Below, piece after piece: positions 34,059-45,379 of a stretch of DNA of 64,000 bases. The notes under the pieces are model-generated. The model saw only the letters and a list, made by a program, of their open reading frames with translations. It did not search any database and had not been told where the DNA came from. The translations under genes were made by a program, and so were the position numbers. Position 1 is the first letter of the stretch. Each line of letters opens with the position of its first letter. Source of the DNA: Gentiana macrophylla (lineage: Eukaryota > Streptophyta > Magnoliopsida > Gentianales > Gentianaceae); the NCBI GenBank assembly GCA_026214975.1, contig CM047809.1:24092241-24156240 (forward strand). Reading direction: 5' to 3'.

Positions 34059-34323
34059 CTCCATCCGTTCCAAAATAACTGATACAGTTGTCAAAAACAC
34101 GCATATTAAGGATTTGAGTTAATTCTTTACTTTGAATGCCAAAATGACAAAAATACCCTTAGTCTATAATTAATGCAATGCTGTATTTATTCTTTCACTC
34201 CTTAATAAATAAGGGAAGATGTAGGAAAAAACACAATAAGTGCTGTATTGGAAATGTAACTGCCTCAGTTATTTTGAAACAATTTTTTTGATAATTGTCT
34301 CAGTTATTTCGGAACGGAAGGAG
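34059..34323. mobile_element. Stowaway/mariner-like MITE (265 bp)
   Basis: The left end reads CTCCATCCGTTCCAAAATAA, and the right end read inward is CTCCTTCCGTTCCGAAATAA, the classic CTCCCTCCGTCCC-type ends of Tc1/mariner MITEs in plants. AT-rich core, no coding sequence. A TA duplication is not clearly preserved on the left (GTT) or right (TTG). Confidence 0.8.
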
Positions 34324-34459
34324 TTGTTTTAGACGTGCTAACACAAAGATATTTGCATGGTACTAATATGTTTTGTTAATCATTTAGACTGAAATATTAT
34401 TGTTTTTTCTTTTTTTATGTTAATAATATGTATTAATGGTTTCTTTTTTTTTATGTTAA

Positions 34460-35018
34460 TAGGGCAAAATTAAGAATTAGGGTATGAATAAACGGATAAA
34501 ACTACGAATCGAACCACTTAGAACTCAAGAACAGAATCTTTAGGATTTGATCATGTTCTTGGGTTTGATCGTGTTCTTGGGTTCAAGCGGTTCGATTCGT
34601 AGTTTTATCCGTTTAGTCATACCTTTAGGCACAATTAGGGCAAAATTCATAACTTTCTGAAACTCCAAATTGTTGATACCAAATCGAAGCTCGTCTCATG
34701 AGGATTCCAGTGCTCTACTCGAATCTGAAATCAGACAAACGGTTTGTGAGATGCCTTGAAGATTCTGTTTGGTCCTTTTTTTTCTTTCAAGCTTGAAGAA
34801 TTTGCAGAAGATCGGACTGATTTTATGCTTCTCTTTATATATTTTTCCTTGATAACTCCCATTTAACTTAGGAGTTTTATTTCCTTAAAAATTCCCATTA
34901 ATTCCAAAAACAACTACCCATCAATAATACTTTTCTTTTCTTTTACCAAATTAATATAAAATTCCAAAATTAATCGAAATGACTAGTTTGCCCTTTTCGT
35001 GAATTTCGAAATGTTACA
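34460..35018 (-). mobile_element. 3' LTR start of the gypsy derivative, truncated
   Basis: The minus strand begins TGTAACATTTCGAAATTC at 35018, directly after the polypurine tract. The opening is shared in form with the relic LTR that starts at 11147. LTR-like sequence can be followed to about 34460, where the foldback and T-rich sequence intervene. Confidence 0.65.
34481..34623. repeat. Foldback: 35-bp arms, 34 of 35 identical
   Basis: Arms 34481-34515 and 34589-34623 are inverted repeats differing at one base. Weaker pairing continues inward (CAAGAAC/GTTCTTG). The loop carries a TTGATC[AG]TGTTCTTGGG tandem pair. A 12-base direct repeat TAGGGCAAAATT (34460-34471, 34636-34647) flanks the foldback. 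It sits inside gypsy-type LTR sequence. Confidence 0.85.
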
Positions 35019-35032
35019 ATCCTCCCTCCTTA
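35019..35032 (-). other. Polypurine tract of the gypsy derivative
   Basis: The minus strand reads AAGGAGGGAGGAT immediately before the LTR start TGTAACA. This is the expected primer for plus-strand DNA synthesis. Confidence 0.7.
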
Positions 35033-35053
35033 AAAGGATTTTCTCCCTCGAAA

Positions 35054-35224
35054 CTAAAGCGTACCTGGTAGATCAAGAAAGTCCGGGAATTTAAGGATCA
35101 TGTCATCCTCTATCTCCCACGTAGCCTTGATCGATGTATGATTGCTCCATTGCACCAAGACCAAAGGAATCATATGCCTCTTGATCACCTTGTTTCTTTA
35201 CGATCTCATCAACTGTCGCAGATC
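35054..35224 (-). pseudogene. Chromovirus pol C-terminus with chromodomain-like block
   Basis: The minus-strand frame reads NKVIKRHMIPLVLVQWSNH then KATWEIEDDMILKFPDFL and ends at TAG (35054-35056). The V-x-V-x-W-x-x-x-x-x-x-E-A-T-W-E pattern is the chromodomain at the end of chromovirus integrases, with the downstream acidic stretch and F-P block usual at the polyprotein end. The tail lies 21 bases before the polypurine tract. The rest of pol is not present upstream, and a stop precedes the block near 35225. Confidence 0.75.
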
Positions 35225-38200
35225 TTGCACTCAACGGTACGACATACTTAAATTCCACTTGTCGACTCTATCCTGAATGCTTGGGCTTCTCAACTGATCA
35301 ACAACTTCTGGCACACTTGACTCCTTTTGATCTCAACTTTCATCAATGCGACACAAGTTTGCTACTGCAATGATTCTGAGTGAAAGGCTTCTGAGACTTT
35401 TTGGGAAGGAAGAAACACGCATTTGACATACGTTCTCTCTGACGGTTTGATCTAATTCTTGCGGTGAGGCTAAAGACAACACAACACTTCCGTAAATAGT
35501 GTTTCAGAGAAGAGTCTCCGAGACAGTGACCCCTTAAACATTACGGTGATACCAAAGAGGACTCATGCTAGAAAAAGAGAAAGATATAAAATGTCTTACA
35601 AAAGTTCTGAGGGTGAAACCAATGTGGAAAACAACGAAAAGCTGAAACATGGTGTGAGCAACACAAAGAGGGATGAACGTATGAAATTAAGATCAATTGA
35701 CTTAGACTTAACCATTATCTGTTAGATTTTTGGATAAGGGTTTCCTTGGAAAGCTGAAAAAATTGAGAAGTGACAAGTTGAGCACCAGGGTAGTAAGTCA
35801 ACTTGGTAAGACAAAAAAAGACACAATGTTCTCGAATCTAGAGAGATTGCTTGGGTTTCAATCATGAAAAGATGACTCCAAGGTTGAGGAAATCTTGGAA
35901 TTGGTTCAAAATTGAAGGACGAGGCACTGTATCATAATATAAAAGATAACGTACAAAAGAGGAAAAGCAAAAGAATTATCTTGCAGATGAAATTCTTTTA
36001 AGAGAGTAGGATTCTGCAAGATACGGTGGTCTGCAAAGGAACTTAGGTCGCTGGGAAGGAAGATAATGAGGGTTTTTTTGTAAACCCATAGGAAGTGGGG
36101 ATATTAAGGAAGACATCACATGTTAGACGTGGAAACGTTAAATGAAAAAGGAACAAAAGATTGGACTTGAGAATACTTGGTAAGTGACCTTAGTCGTTGA
36201 TGATTTGATAAACAAAGTGGCAGTCGGCGAACTAAGAGAATCCTCAGTTTGCATGAATGTTGTAGAGGGATCATCCCATTACAGAAAAACAAAAACAAAA
36301 GTGCAAGGTCGAGCACCTCAAAGACTAAAACATTTGAGATAACAATAATGGTTAAGCATCTCAACATGAAGAATTTATGGGCCAAAATGAGTACACCAAA
36401 AGGTCTCAAATTGGAATAGAAACTTGTCAAGAAGTGTCCAGGTTTGCATAAGTCAAAAGAGAGGTTATTTGAAGATTGAAATGGGATAGAAATTTCCTTA
36501 AGGTAATGTAAAGGAAAATCAAAAGTTTTGAAAATGGGTCTGCAATAAACAAGCTTTTGAGTGCAGGAAAAGTGACACCTACAAAATGTCGGATAAATTT
36601 TTATTTCATGGACTTAATTCAAACTTTCAAAAGAAATTTAAAGGACTATTAATGATCCAATTCAAGGGGTCAAAGTTGCACTACTCTAGGGAAACAGTAC
36701 AATGCCAAAGAATAAGTGCTCGAGGTTATCCCTGGTTAGGGGAATGAAAATGTTAAAACAAAACAACCATTTCAACCGGTGTAACACATTTATTATAAGA
36801 AGGGCACAAAAGTAGAAGAGGGAATGTCAAAAGGTGTGTCGGGCAGTTCATGGCTCTAAATGGCCCAAAAGAGTTCTTAAACGGAAAGGACACATGGTGC
36901 ATTGATCTGGATTGAAATTAACAGAACTTTTGGACTTCAAATGTTGCCCAGCTAGAAGGGCTCAGAAGACATCTCGGTAAACGACTACCCTCTGCCTGAA
37001 ACTGGTTTAGCATAAGTTTCCAGAAAGTTAAGGATAAGTAATTGAAAAGGGGTGTCAATGTAGGCTTGAATATTTGAATAGAAAAAAGATGAGATGCGTA
37101 CCTTGAGAAGGCAGGCAACATTATGAGAAAATTTTACCACACCGACACTACCCTTGGGAAGGAAGCTGAGAATGAACACAAGTACGAAGAATGATTTGAC
37201 ATTAGAAGGTTTAATCAAATTGAATTTGAAAGAAATAATAGTAATGCAACAATACAAAATTAGCGAGAACATGTTTCTTTGATTTAAAAAAGTTAAAAAA
37301 AAAAAGTATGAACTTGTTCAAAAGATAGGCTTATGGAGAAATGTTTCTGAGGTAAGTCATGACAACTTGTGGAGAGGATTTGTTGAGCTTAAAGATCTCA
37401 AGTGAGGAATAAAATGGGATGTAATTTACTAGAAAATATTTGATTGAATAAGGGCATGAAAATGTTTGAACATCAAGCGTGGCATGCTGCAAGACAACGA
37501 CTTAGTGCTTGTTTATAACTGCGCAAAAACCCATAACCTTAGCCTTACAAACATCTACTAAAATCCTTTACCCGGGAGAAAGTCAAACTTCGGGGATTAA
37601 CTTCTAGATTCTAATGATCATAACTATTACTCTCTTATGCCTAACCTTAAGTCAAAGATGTGCGGATTCCCTTTAGGCGGTTGGGTATGATATTTACTCC
37701 GGACATGATATTATCGATTTGTGCAACTCAAACGAAGAGATTTTGTACACGATAAAAAATGAAAAGATTTAGGCCCTGGAGTTTTCTAGGAGCTTACAAA
37801 AGATTAGAATTTTTGAATAAGAAAGATTCGTAAAAAACAATTATTTCTACCAAATGCACAAGCTGTCAAAATTTCTAGATTAGTAAACACTAATTTGAAT
37901 TGCAGATTGCAATCAAACAAAAATGAATTAGATCTCGTTTCCATTAGGAAGATTGTTAATAAAAGGGTTTTCTACATCATATACAAAATTCAGGTCATTT
38001 GAAGGTGTTTAACCTGTTCAAAACAGAAGAAGAAGTGAAAGTGTTGTTGCAGATTTTCTGGACAGAGTGTTCAACATTGACATGAACTTTTTCAACAATC
38101 CATGTTGAGTTTCGGGTTGATGTAAAAATATAAAATGTAGACAAGACAATGGTATATATAGTTGAAAATTTTCAGATTTTTTTAAGAAGGGGAAAACAGT

Positions 38201-38815
38201 TTTACGTGGAAGGAAAACACGGAAACATTCACCCGTCTTGGCTAAGGTCAGTCACGAGGATTGTGGAGACCATGTGCCAAAGCAAGAAACCTTTAACTCT
38301 AGAAATTGGAAAACGAATGATAAGTGCTTGGAAAAGATAGAATTTTTATTGGGTTCGTGTGGAACCCATCTCAAGCAAGGTAAAGCCAAAAATCTTTGGT
38401 AAACAACAAATCAAGCAATAGTGAAAAGAGGGAGTGGAGGATTTGTAGAGTTGAGTCAGACATCATTCTCCACAAAGATATGCCAAGTCAACAAGTAGGT
38501 TTGATATTGAGGTGTGAAAGAAAGTGGAGAGATCACAATAGGAAGTGTACATGAAATCCAACCAAGAGGACCTCAACTTAAGGGTGTAGGCTTAATACTC
38601 CAATCTCAAAGCTTTACTTAAAGGGGTTTCACTTAGTCCAAGGTGACATGGTTTGGTTTAGACAATTAAACCTTAAAGGATTTATTGCTTAACGGACTAG
38701 CTTAAGGGGGTCTACACTTAAAAGATCTAACTCCACGATTCCAATCTTACGTATCTAAACACAACTAGACCACCTCTTAAGAGTTTAAATCCTATGCAGC
38801 GGTGATACTTTGCGT
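35225..38815 (-). other. Non-coding interior of the gypsy derivative, purine-rich on the plus strand
   Basis: About 3.6 kb with no motif of gag, protease, RT, RNase H or integrase on either strand and no long open frame. For most of 35500-38500 the plus strand is strongly enriched in A and G. This lies where 4-5 kb of gag-pol should be. Confidence 0.6.
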
Positions 38816-38826
38816 CTCTGATACCA
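38816..38826 (-). other. Primer-binding site, initiator tRNA-Met type
   Basis: The minus strand reads TGGTATCAGAG, the common plant retrotransposon primer site complementary to the tRNA-iMet 3' end, four bases after the LTR end at 38831. Confidence 0.8.
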
Positions 38827-38830
38827 ACTT

Positions 38831-40085
38831 TGACGCCCCATCCCGGATACCGAGTCCTTATCCGGAAATGAATGTCCGACACGTATAACATTAAATGCAT
38901 CTAACATTATATGTAAGTCATACGTCATTGTATCACGACTAAGCAATGCGGATGATAAAAGACTGGGATAAACTATACAAGGATCTAAAAATGAGAATCA
39001 ATGTTGTCCAACTAAAGAAAGAAAGGTATCTTACAACATACGATATCCAAAGGAAACCTGTCTTACAACCAAATGAGAATTATCTTACCACATGAACAAA
39101 ACCAAAAAGTGCAACAAGTTTTCAACAAAGGTATAAGTCACATGAAAGAAAAATTGAAATAAAAGATATTGAGATCTTCAAGCATAACATAGCTCATTCG
39201 ATATCCTCAAAATCATCATCGTCATCCTGCAAATCTTCTCGGGAAGGGGAAATATACAAACATGTAAAAAGGGTTAGTACATAGTGTACTTAGCTAGAGG
39301 TAGTAACTATTGAATAACGCGTTTTATAATGAAAGGAAAGTAACGCAGTGACATTATTATTAAAGATTATCTTTATGCAACAGACACAACTTCTTAGTAT
39401 CACTTCATTCTCAGAACACGTTGTGAGGTCCCTAATTTGTTTCTAGCTTAGCTTATCTTTGTTACATCATGCATTCAAGGTCACCACGCTTGGTCTAGGA
39501 GCACCAAGCACTCATTGGGGGTGCAACCTATAGAGAACCGCTCTAGTAGTCCCGGGCTAGTCCCGTTAGTGTGTATGTTCGGCGGACTGTGTCCACTTTG
39601 ACTGACCGTACAACAAATCGTGATATTTCCAAATGCCTTACCAAGAATTATCATGATGTTTATGCTTTTATCTAGGCAATTATGTAAGTTATTAATCATT
39701 AACTAGTCACTTAAGTAATTTCAAGAAACGCTCCCTAACTTCTGTACTCCCTCATCTTAGACGACTAGATCCTATCCTATTAGCACATACACAGTCAATG
39801 ATGAGTTCTAACTCATCAGATCACAAAGCCAATTCTAGGTTTTCAATGGTCCCGTACTTCATCTTTTTCAAGAATTTGTCCGGTGTCGAAACTAAACGCA
39901 TTAAAAACCTATTCAAGGCTTTGTCACATTATTTCATCTAATTTAAGCTCATTAGAAAAAACTACAATTCAAGTTAAAAATCAAAATAACATTAGCCATA
40001 AAATTCATTGTCTGCCAAATCATAAATTCATATTTTCCAAAAAAGAAAATAATCTCCTCAAAAAAAAAATTAATACAATACAATA
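38831..40085 (-). mobile_element. 5' LTR 3' portion of the gypsy derivative
   Basis: The minus strand ends GGGGCGTCA at 38831, next to the primer site. The segment aligns with the decayed LTR at 8949-10080 in the same order and orientation. The expected LTR start (TGTAAYATT...) is not found up to 41.2 kb, so the LTR is truncated by deletion or replacement near 40085. Confidence 0.65.
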
Positions 40086-40594
40086 ACACCAAAAAAAACT
40101 ATACATTTTATATTTATTAATTAATTATTTTTTAATTTTCTTTTTTATGTTGCTAGTTGCTACTTTCTTTTCATACTATGTTTTTTTTTTTTTAAACTTT
40201 CGAACTAGGTGCCTTTTCCATTCTAAAATTATTATACACTAACATAAGAAAAGAAATTTGCTTTCCCCTATTTTTTTTTTTTTAATTTTTTTAATTTAAT
40301 AACCACATGCAACTTCGACTGTTCCCTTTCTGTTTCTTTGAAGTTCTGCTATACGAGGGAAGTCTATATCTATCTATATCTATATATAATATATAAGGGA
40401 AGGGATTTAAAATCAATTTTGACCCAAACCAAGTTATTATTCAATTTACCCGCTCCAAACCCGCTAATAAATGATCATGTTATATAAAAAAAAATCTTTC
40501 CCTACAGTCTCTCTACAATAATTATACCAACGTAAATTTGTTCAAACTGGTCAAAGAAAATAAATGGCAATATAATTTTTAAGAAAAAACGGTC
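40086..40594. other. AT-rich spacer with T and A runs
   Basis: Homopolymer tracts and a CTATATCTATCTATATC-type simple repeat near 40363-40390; no coding sequence recognised. Confidence 0.55.
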
Positions 40595-40850
40595 ATATTT
40601 AAAAAATAAAAAGTAAAAACCATTAACTCTCCCTAAATCTCTGCACAATTATTGTACCAATTTAAATATTACCCGATTTTCCCTTCCAAACACACTAATA
40701 AATTTCTATGTCATAAAAAAGATCTTGAAATTAAAGGTGAACCGGAAAATCTTTGTGATAAGTGTTAATGATTTTTTTTCACACATAGACCCGTGAGGTT
40801 ATCATAGGTAAATATATTTAAATTTGAAATCTATCATGATACAAATCTTT
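40595..40850 (+). repeat. Direct repeat unit 1 flanking the LINE insertion
   Basis: This sequence recurs as 41071-41224 continued by 55744-55840. Shared blocks include ACCATTAACTCTC, ACAATTATTGTACCAA, TATTACCCGATTTT and GTGAGGTTATCATAGGTAAA. It is a local tandem duplication about 480 bp apart that predates the LINE. Confidence 0.75.
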
Positions 40851-40866
40851 TTTTTTTATTTTATCA

Positions 40867-40867
<1 letters not shown>

Positions 40868-40900
<33 letters not shown>
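40868..40900. repeat. (AAT)n microsatellite
   Basis: About ten ATA/AAT units between the two direct repeat units. Confidence 0.9.
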
Positions 40901-40901
<1 letters not shown>

Positions 40902-41070
40902 GATTGCTTGACAAATTGGGAAAAATCATTCTCAGTTTTAATTCGAAAAAATTCGAGAATCTTCACTGAATAAATATTGAATCAAATCAAAACGTCAAAC
41001 CAGGAAATCATTTTCACTTTAAATTTCAAAAAGACGAGGATATTCTCTCAATAAATATTTTATCAAATCA

Positions 41071-41224
41071 ATATTTAAAAGATAAAAATAAAAACCATTA
41101 ACTCTCACTAAATCTCTCCACAATTATTGTACCAACTTAAATATTACCCGATTTTTCCCTCCAAACACACTAATAAATTGCCATGTCATAAAAAAGATTT
41201 TGGAATTAAAGGTTAACCGGAAAA
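41071..41224 (+). repeat. Direct repeat unit 2, left half, interrupted by the LINE
   Basis: Matches 40595-40752. Its continuation resumes at 55731 after the LINE, which proves the pre-insertion structure. Confidence 0.75.
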
Positions 41225-41429
41225 CAGCCCCTTAGAAAAAAACTCAACTCTCCCTGTGTTGGAGAAACCCTAACCCCCAGCCGGTGACTCATCCTCCTTG
41301 TGGAGTGTTCTCCGGCCACCCACTTTGGCCAAGGACTCTGGCAATTTGGAAGACCTGCTGGAGACTCTCACATTGACTCCGGCACAGCGGGCTGCATCAA
41401 CCATTATCACGCAAACAGATTAGGAAGCT

Positions 41430-42429
41430 AGCGACATCAAGCACCGAAGCCTTCTCGATTGCAGTCTATCCTGCGCTGTCAAGGACGTCGACATCAGAGG
41501 TCTGAAAGCTTCGTTTCTAAATCATTGGAAGTGTGATCCTATGGTAATTCGATTAAACCGCAATGTTTTTCTGTTTATTCTCCCATCTGCGAGTGATGTA
41601 ACTCGGGTTTTGCTCGAAGCACCATGGAGTTTTGACAATAGTCTCATGATCCCACCATTGTGTTAATTCAGTAGGCAGAAGCATTTTAGCTGGGCTACCT
41701 AATTGTTCTACATGTGAAATTCGAGAAGATAAGGTAACTAAGCTACGTTTTTTTACGATCGAGGTTGGATGTTTCGGTACGTGTTCCTCTTCTTCGCGTG
41801 CTTCAACTGAATATAGATGGGATTCCGGTGACTACAATGGTTCAATATGAGAGGCTGCCCCATTTATGTTTCAATTGTGGATTGTTGACACATACCCTCA
41901 ATTTTTGCCCTACTAGGACACGTGAATATACAGAGTCTGAGAAATTAAAGCTACCATATGCTGTTCCTTGGTTGGGAACGAATCGAGCTTCGAATTTGTT
42001 GGCAATGGTGGCTATGGCAGAAAATGAAAGGATGGCTAGTGAAGTTGTTGTAGTTGGAAATGATACAGCTCAAAATGTTACTTGGATGATACCTTGGCTA
42101 TGGTTCATTTTTTAGGGGATGCGTCCTCTCCCTCAAATATGGAGCATCAAAGGGAAGTTAATACCACAGACGTAGACGCTTCTTCACCACAGGTGGAGGA
42201 AATGGTGGGAATAGAGGGGGATGCGGCGGTGTTGGGAGAATGGGTTGTATCACCGGGCTTTGTATTCCGGTCATTCCCATTACCTTTGACAGCTCCGGTT
42301 CCTCGTATGCGAGTGACTCATTGGAAAAGGCTTATCCGTAACAGAGGAAGGACGTGTCCTTTGCTTATTGGGCCGAGTATTGGTGAAAAGAGACAGATTA
42401 TTGATCAAGATGAAGATGGGGAGAGGTAG
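41430..42429 (+). pseudogene. LINE ORF1 (DUF4283 plus CCHC knuckle), broken
   Basis: A DUF4283-type block lies at about 41545-41660 (VIRLNRNVFLFILPSASDV, LLEAPWSFDN) with stops after it. From 41765 the frame includes QLNIDGIPVTTMVQYERLP then LCFNCGLLTHTLNFC, a CX2CX4HX4C knuckle with all four ligands present. A frame change near 42100 leads into 42082-42429, rich in E, V and P, ending PLPLTAPVPRMRVTHWKRL, a loosely conserved C-terminal tail. ORF1 proteins bind the element RNA. It was presumably translated from a start now obscured by mutation. Confidence 0.75.
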
Positions 42430-42491
42430 ATGAAGAAAGCGTGTGTGACTACATTATTGGCGGAGTCTGCGGTGCAGGCCCGCCAGGAACA

Positions 42492-45379
42492 ATGAGTTTT
42501 TTATGTTGGAACTTCCGGGGATTAGGCCAACCCCGGGCAGTTAATGATCTTAAGGCTCTTGTAAATATATTTTCCCCTTTTTTTTTTTTGTCAGAAACAA
42601 AATTAAATAAATCTCATTTCGAATTGGTGCGTTGTTCTTTCGGCTTTATGAATGCGTTAGTTGTGGGCAGTGTGGGAGCGAGTGGCGGCTTAGCTTTGCT
42701 CTGGAATAATGACTGCAACATTACCATTACTATGTAAAATGGAGGACATATCGATGCAATTTTTACTGGAACTGATTCGATAAGGTGGCGGTTCACAGGA
42801 TTTTATGGTAACCCGGTTGTGAGTGATAGGAGACATTCGTGGAATCTGTTAAGGCATCTGTATGACTCATTTGTGGATTTGCCTTGGTTAGTAGCAGTGG
42901 ACTTTAATGAGATTTTGGTAGGAACGGAACAAGATGGGTCGAACCCTCGGCCGTTTTCCCAGATGTCGGCCTTCCAGCGAGCTTTATTTGATTGTGAGTT
43001 GATGGATTTAGGCTTTGTAGGAGCTCCCTTTACGTGGTGTAAACGGATGGATGGATCCGCTACTAGGGTCCGATTGGATAGGGGTGTGTCAAATGTTGGA
43101 TGGAAATCTTTATTCCCTCGGCATTCGGTATACCATTTATCTACAGCACGCTCGGACCATGTGCCGATTTTGATTACATCAGTTAGCCCCTTTCAGCGCA
43201 AGAAAGTGAAGTGGGCCCATATCCCTCGGATTGACCCCTATTGGGTAAAGGATCCCGAGTTTGAGGGGCGTCTTACAGCTTCTTGGCAGGCAGGTCTTGT
43301 TTATTCCCCCTAAACTCTTATCTCGCATATCACTCAGGTATGAGGGGAGTTGAGAAGGTGGAGTTCAAAAAAGCATGGGCATATACGGAAGCAGATTACA
43401 CAGCGTGAGGAGAGCCTTGTTTATTACGGGAATTAGAACAGTATTCGTCAGTTCAGGAGTCGGAGCTGTTGACTCAATTAGATCATTGGTATATGTTGGA
43501 CGAAGAGTATTGAAGTCAGCATGGACGAAGTGATTGGTTGACCTTTATGGACCGTAACACAACCTACTTTCATCATAAGGCATCTGCGAGAAGAAAGAGG
43601 AACACCATACATATTTTACACGATGTAGAGGGTGTCACCTATGATATGCCAGAACGGTTAGAAGAGGTGGCTGATAGTTACTTTCAACAGATTTATTCAA
43701 CAAATGGAGAAGTTACTGATTTGGGGGATTTAGCGTTCTCGGAGTTAACTGCCGATCAGCAAGATGCACTATCTGAGATATACATGGAAAATGAGGTGAT
43801 GGTTGCTTTGAAACAGTTGCCTGGTAGGAAGTCTCCTGGGCTGGATGGTATGCATGTTATTTTTATGCAGAAATATTAGAGTATTGTTGGTCGTGATATT
43901 TTGCAGGTAGTTCTTGCTGAGCTGAATAATGATGCATATTTGGGTAGTATGAATGACACTTATATATGCTTAATTCCCAAGGTGACAATTCCCACGATCA
44001 TGACAGAGTTTCGGCCTATTTCCTTTTGTAATTCTATTTATAAGCTTATCTCCCGCGTGATTGTAAATCGGTTGAAGTCAGTAATGGGGGAGGTCATTTC
44101 AGGGAACCAAAGTGCTTTTCTTTCTGGGTGGCTCATCATAGACAATGCCATGATAGCGTTTGAGGCATTCCACTCTCTTAAAGGGGGGGAAGCAGGTTGT
44201 CATAATCACGGAGCACTTAAATTGGACATGGCAAAGGATTTTGACCGAGTGGAATGGCAGTATATGTGGGATGTTATGGAGCGCATGTAGTTTCCTCCTG
44301 GGTTGATTGGGCTCATACGTAGATGCATTACTTCGGTTAAGTATTGAGTGCTAGTCAATGGCAAACCCAGTCGCCATATTATACCTACCCGAGGAATTCG
44401 TCAAGGGGATCCTTTGTCACCTTTTCTCTTCCTCATCTGTGCGGAAGGGTTTACTTCTTTAATCAATGATGCGGTAACCATAAGAGCTTTGAGGGGAATA
44501 CAGTTCGGCTATCAACAGGAGGTAGGCATTTCCTATTTACTGTTTGCGGATGACAATATGCTCTTTTTTGAGGACAGAGATGGTGCTGTCGAGCTGCATT
44601 TAGACATTTTCCAAAGGTACAGTTTATTATCTGGGCAGTCAATTAATTTCCATAAATCTGGCCTCTATTTTAGTAGAATGGTAACTGAGGAAAGGCGAGA
44701 GGTTGTTTCTGATATGCTGCAAGTTCCCTTGGGTAGTGATTCTGGGAAATACCTTGGCATGCCCTTTGTTACGGCTTGTAGCAAGAAACAGGTGTTCTCT
44801 TATCTAAAGGAAAATATGTGGGAGAAGATGTCGGGTTGGAAGGACAAGCTTCTGTCTCCGGCTGGTAAAGAAGTACTGATTAAATCAGCGGTTCAATCCA
44901 TACCCATCTTTCCAATGCAGTGCTTTAAAATACCAATCACTTTGATTTTGGAGATGGAAAGGGATATTCAGGCTTTCTTTTGGGGATACACGGAGGACAA
45001 GAGAAAGATTCATTGGAAGAGCTGGGAGACGTGCTGTCTCCCGAAGAAGATGGGGGGCTTAGGGTTTAGAGATTTGGAATGTTTTAATTTGTCTCTCCTG
45101 GCCAAGCAGGCTTGGCGTTTGATCACTTCTCCGTTATCATTGGCAGCTCAGGTTCTTCAGGCTAAATATTATGCGGAGGATGATGTGCTGTCGGCAACTC
45201 CTGGTCAACGGCCGTCATTTATGTGGCGCAGCATATTAGTGGGACGTGATCTTTTGTTATCTGGGCTCCGTTGGAGGGTAGGAGACGGAGATTCCATCTT
45301 TATTTTTGACTATCCTTGGACTGCTTTGGCACCATCCTTCAGACTTTTGCACTCGGGTCATTCTTTGCATCGTGATAGC
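42492..45379 (+). pseudogene. LINE ORF2 endonuclease and reverse transcriptase, broken
   Basis: ATG at 42492 opens MSFLCWNFRGLGQPRAV, the start of the AP-endonuclease domain. SETKLNKSHFE, DFNEILVGTEQDGS and SDHVPIL follow. The usual G-D-F-N reads V-D-F-N. Stops fall near 42737 and 43313. RT blocks are GRKSPGLDGMHVIFMQKY (about 43830-43875), IPKVTIPTIMTEFRPISFCN and KLDMAKDFDRVEW (43975-44255), TRGIRQGDPLSPFLF (near 44390) and FADDNMLFF (near 44545). FADD is the intact RT catalytic core of LINEs. The thumb and downstream region KYLGMPF, MSGWKDKLLSPAGKEVLIKSA in part and GGLGFRDLECFNLSLLAKQAWR follow. Coding is cut by copia C at 45380. Confidence 0.9.
45375..45379. repeat. Left target-site duplication ATAGC of copia C
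   Basis: Identical to 54537-54541; both copies lie in LINE ORF2. Confidence 0.92.

Larger units (their letters stand above)
34460..40085 (-). mobile_element. Chromovirus-type Ty3/gypsy derivative with nearly non-coding interior
   Basis: On the minus strand the order is an LTR 3' portion (40085 to 38831), a primer-binding site TGGTATCAGAG (38826-38816), and about 3.6 kb without recognisable gag, protease, RT or integrase. Then come a chromodomain-like pol tail (35224-35054), a polypurine tract (35032-35019) and an LTR start TGTAACATTTCG at 35018. Both LTRs look incomplete: the first lacks its TGTAACA start and the second is cut near 34460. The layout resembles a large deletion derivative of a chromovirus. 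Confidence 0.7.

Noticed and set aside
33612..34100. Minus-strand start further upstream in the 162-codon frame of the LINE ORF1 fragment
   Set aside because: The extra N-terminal part translates an (AT)n microsatellite and part of the Stowaway MITE; the ATG at 33971 is the credible start.
40595..41224. A short LTR pair or a small retrotransposon (TRIM)
   Set aside because: The repeated units lack TG...CA ends, a primer site and a polypurine tract. A local duplication explains them better.
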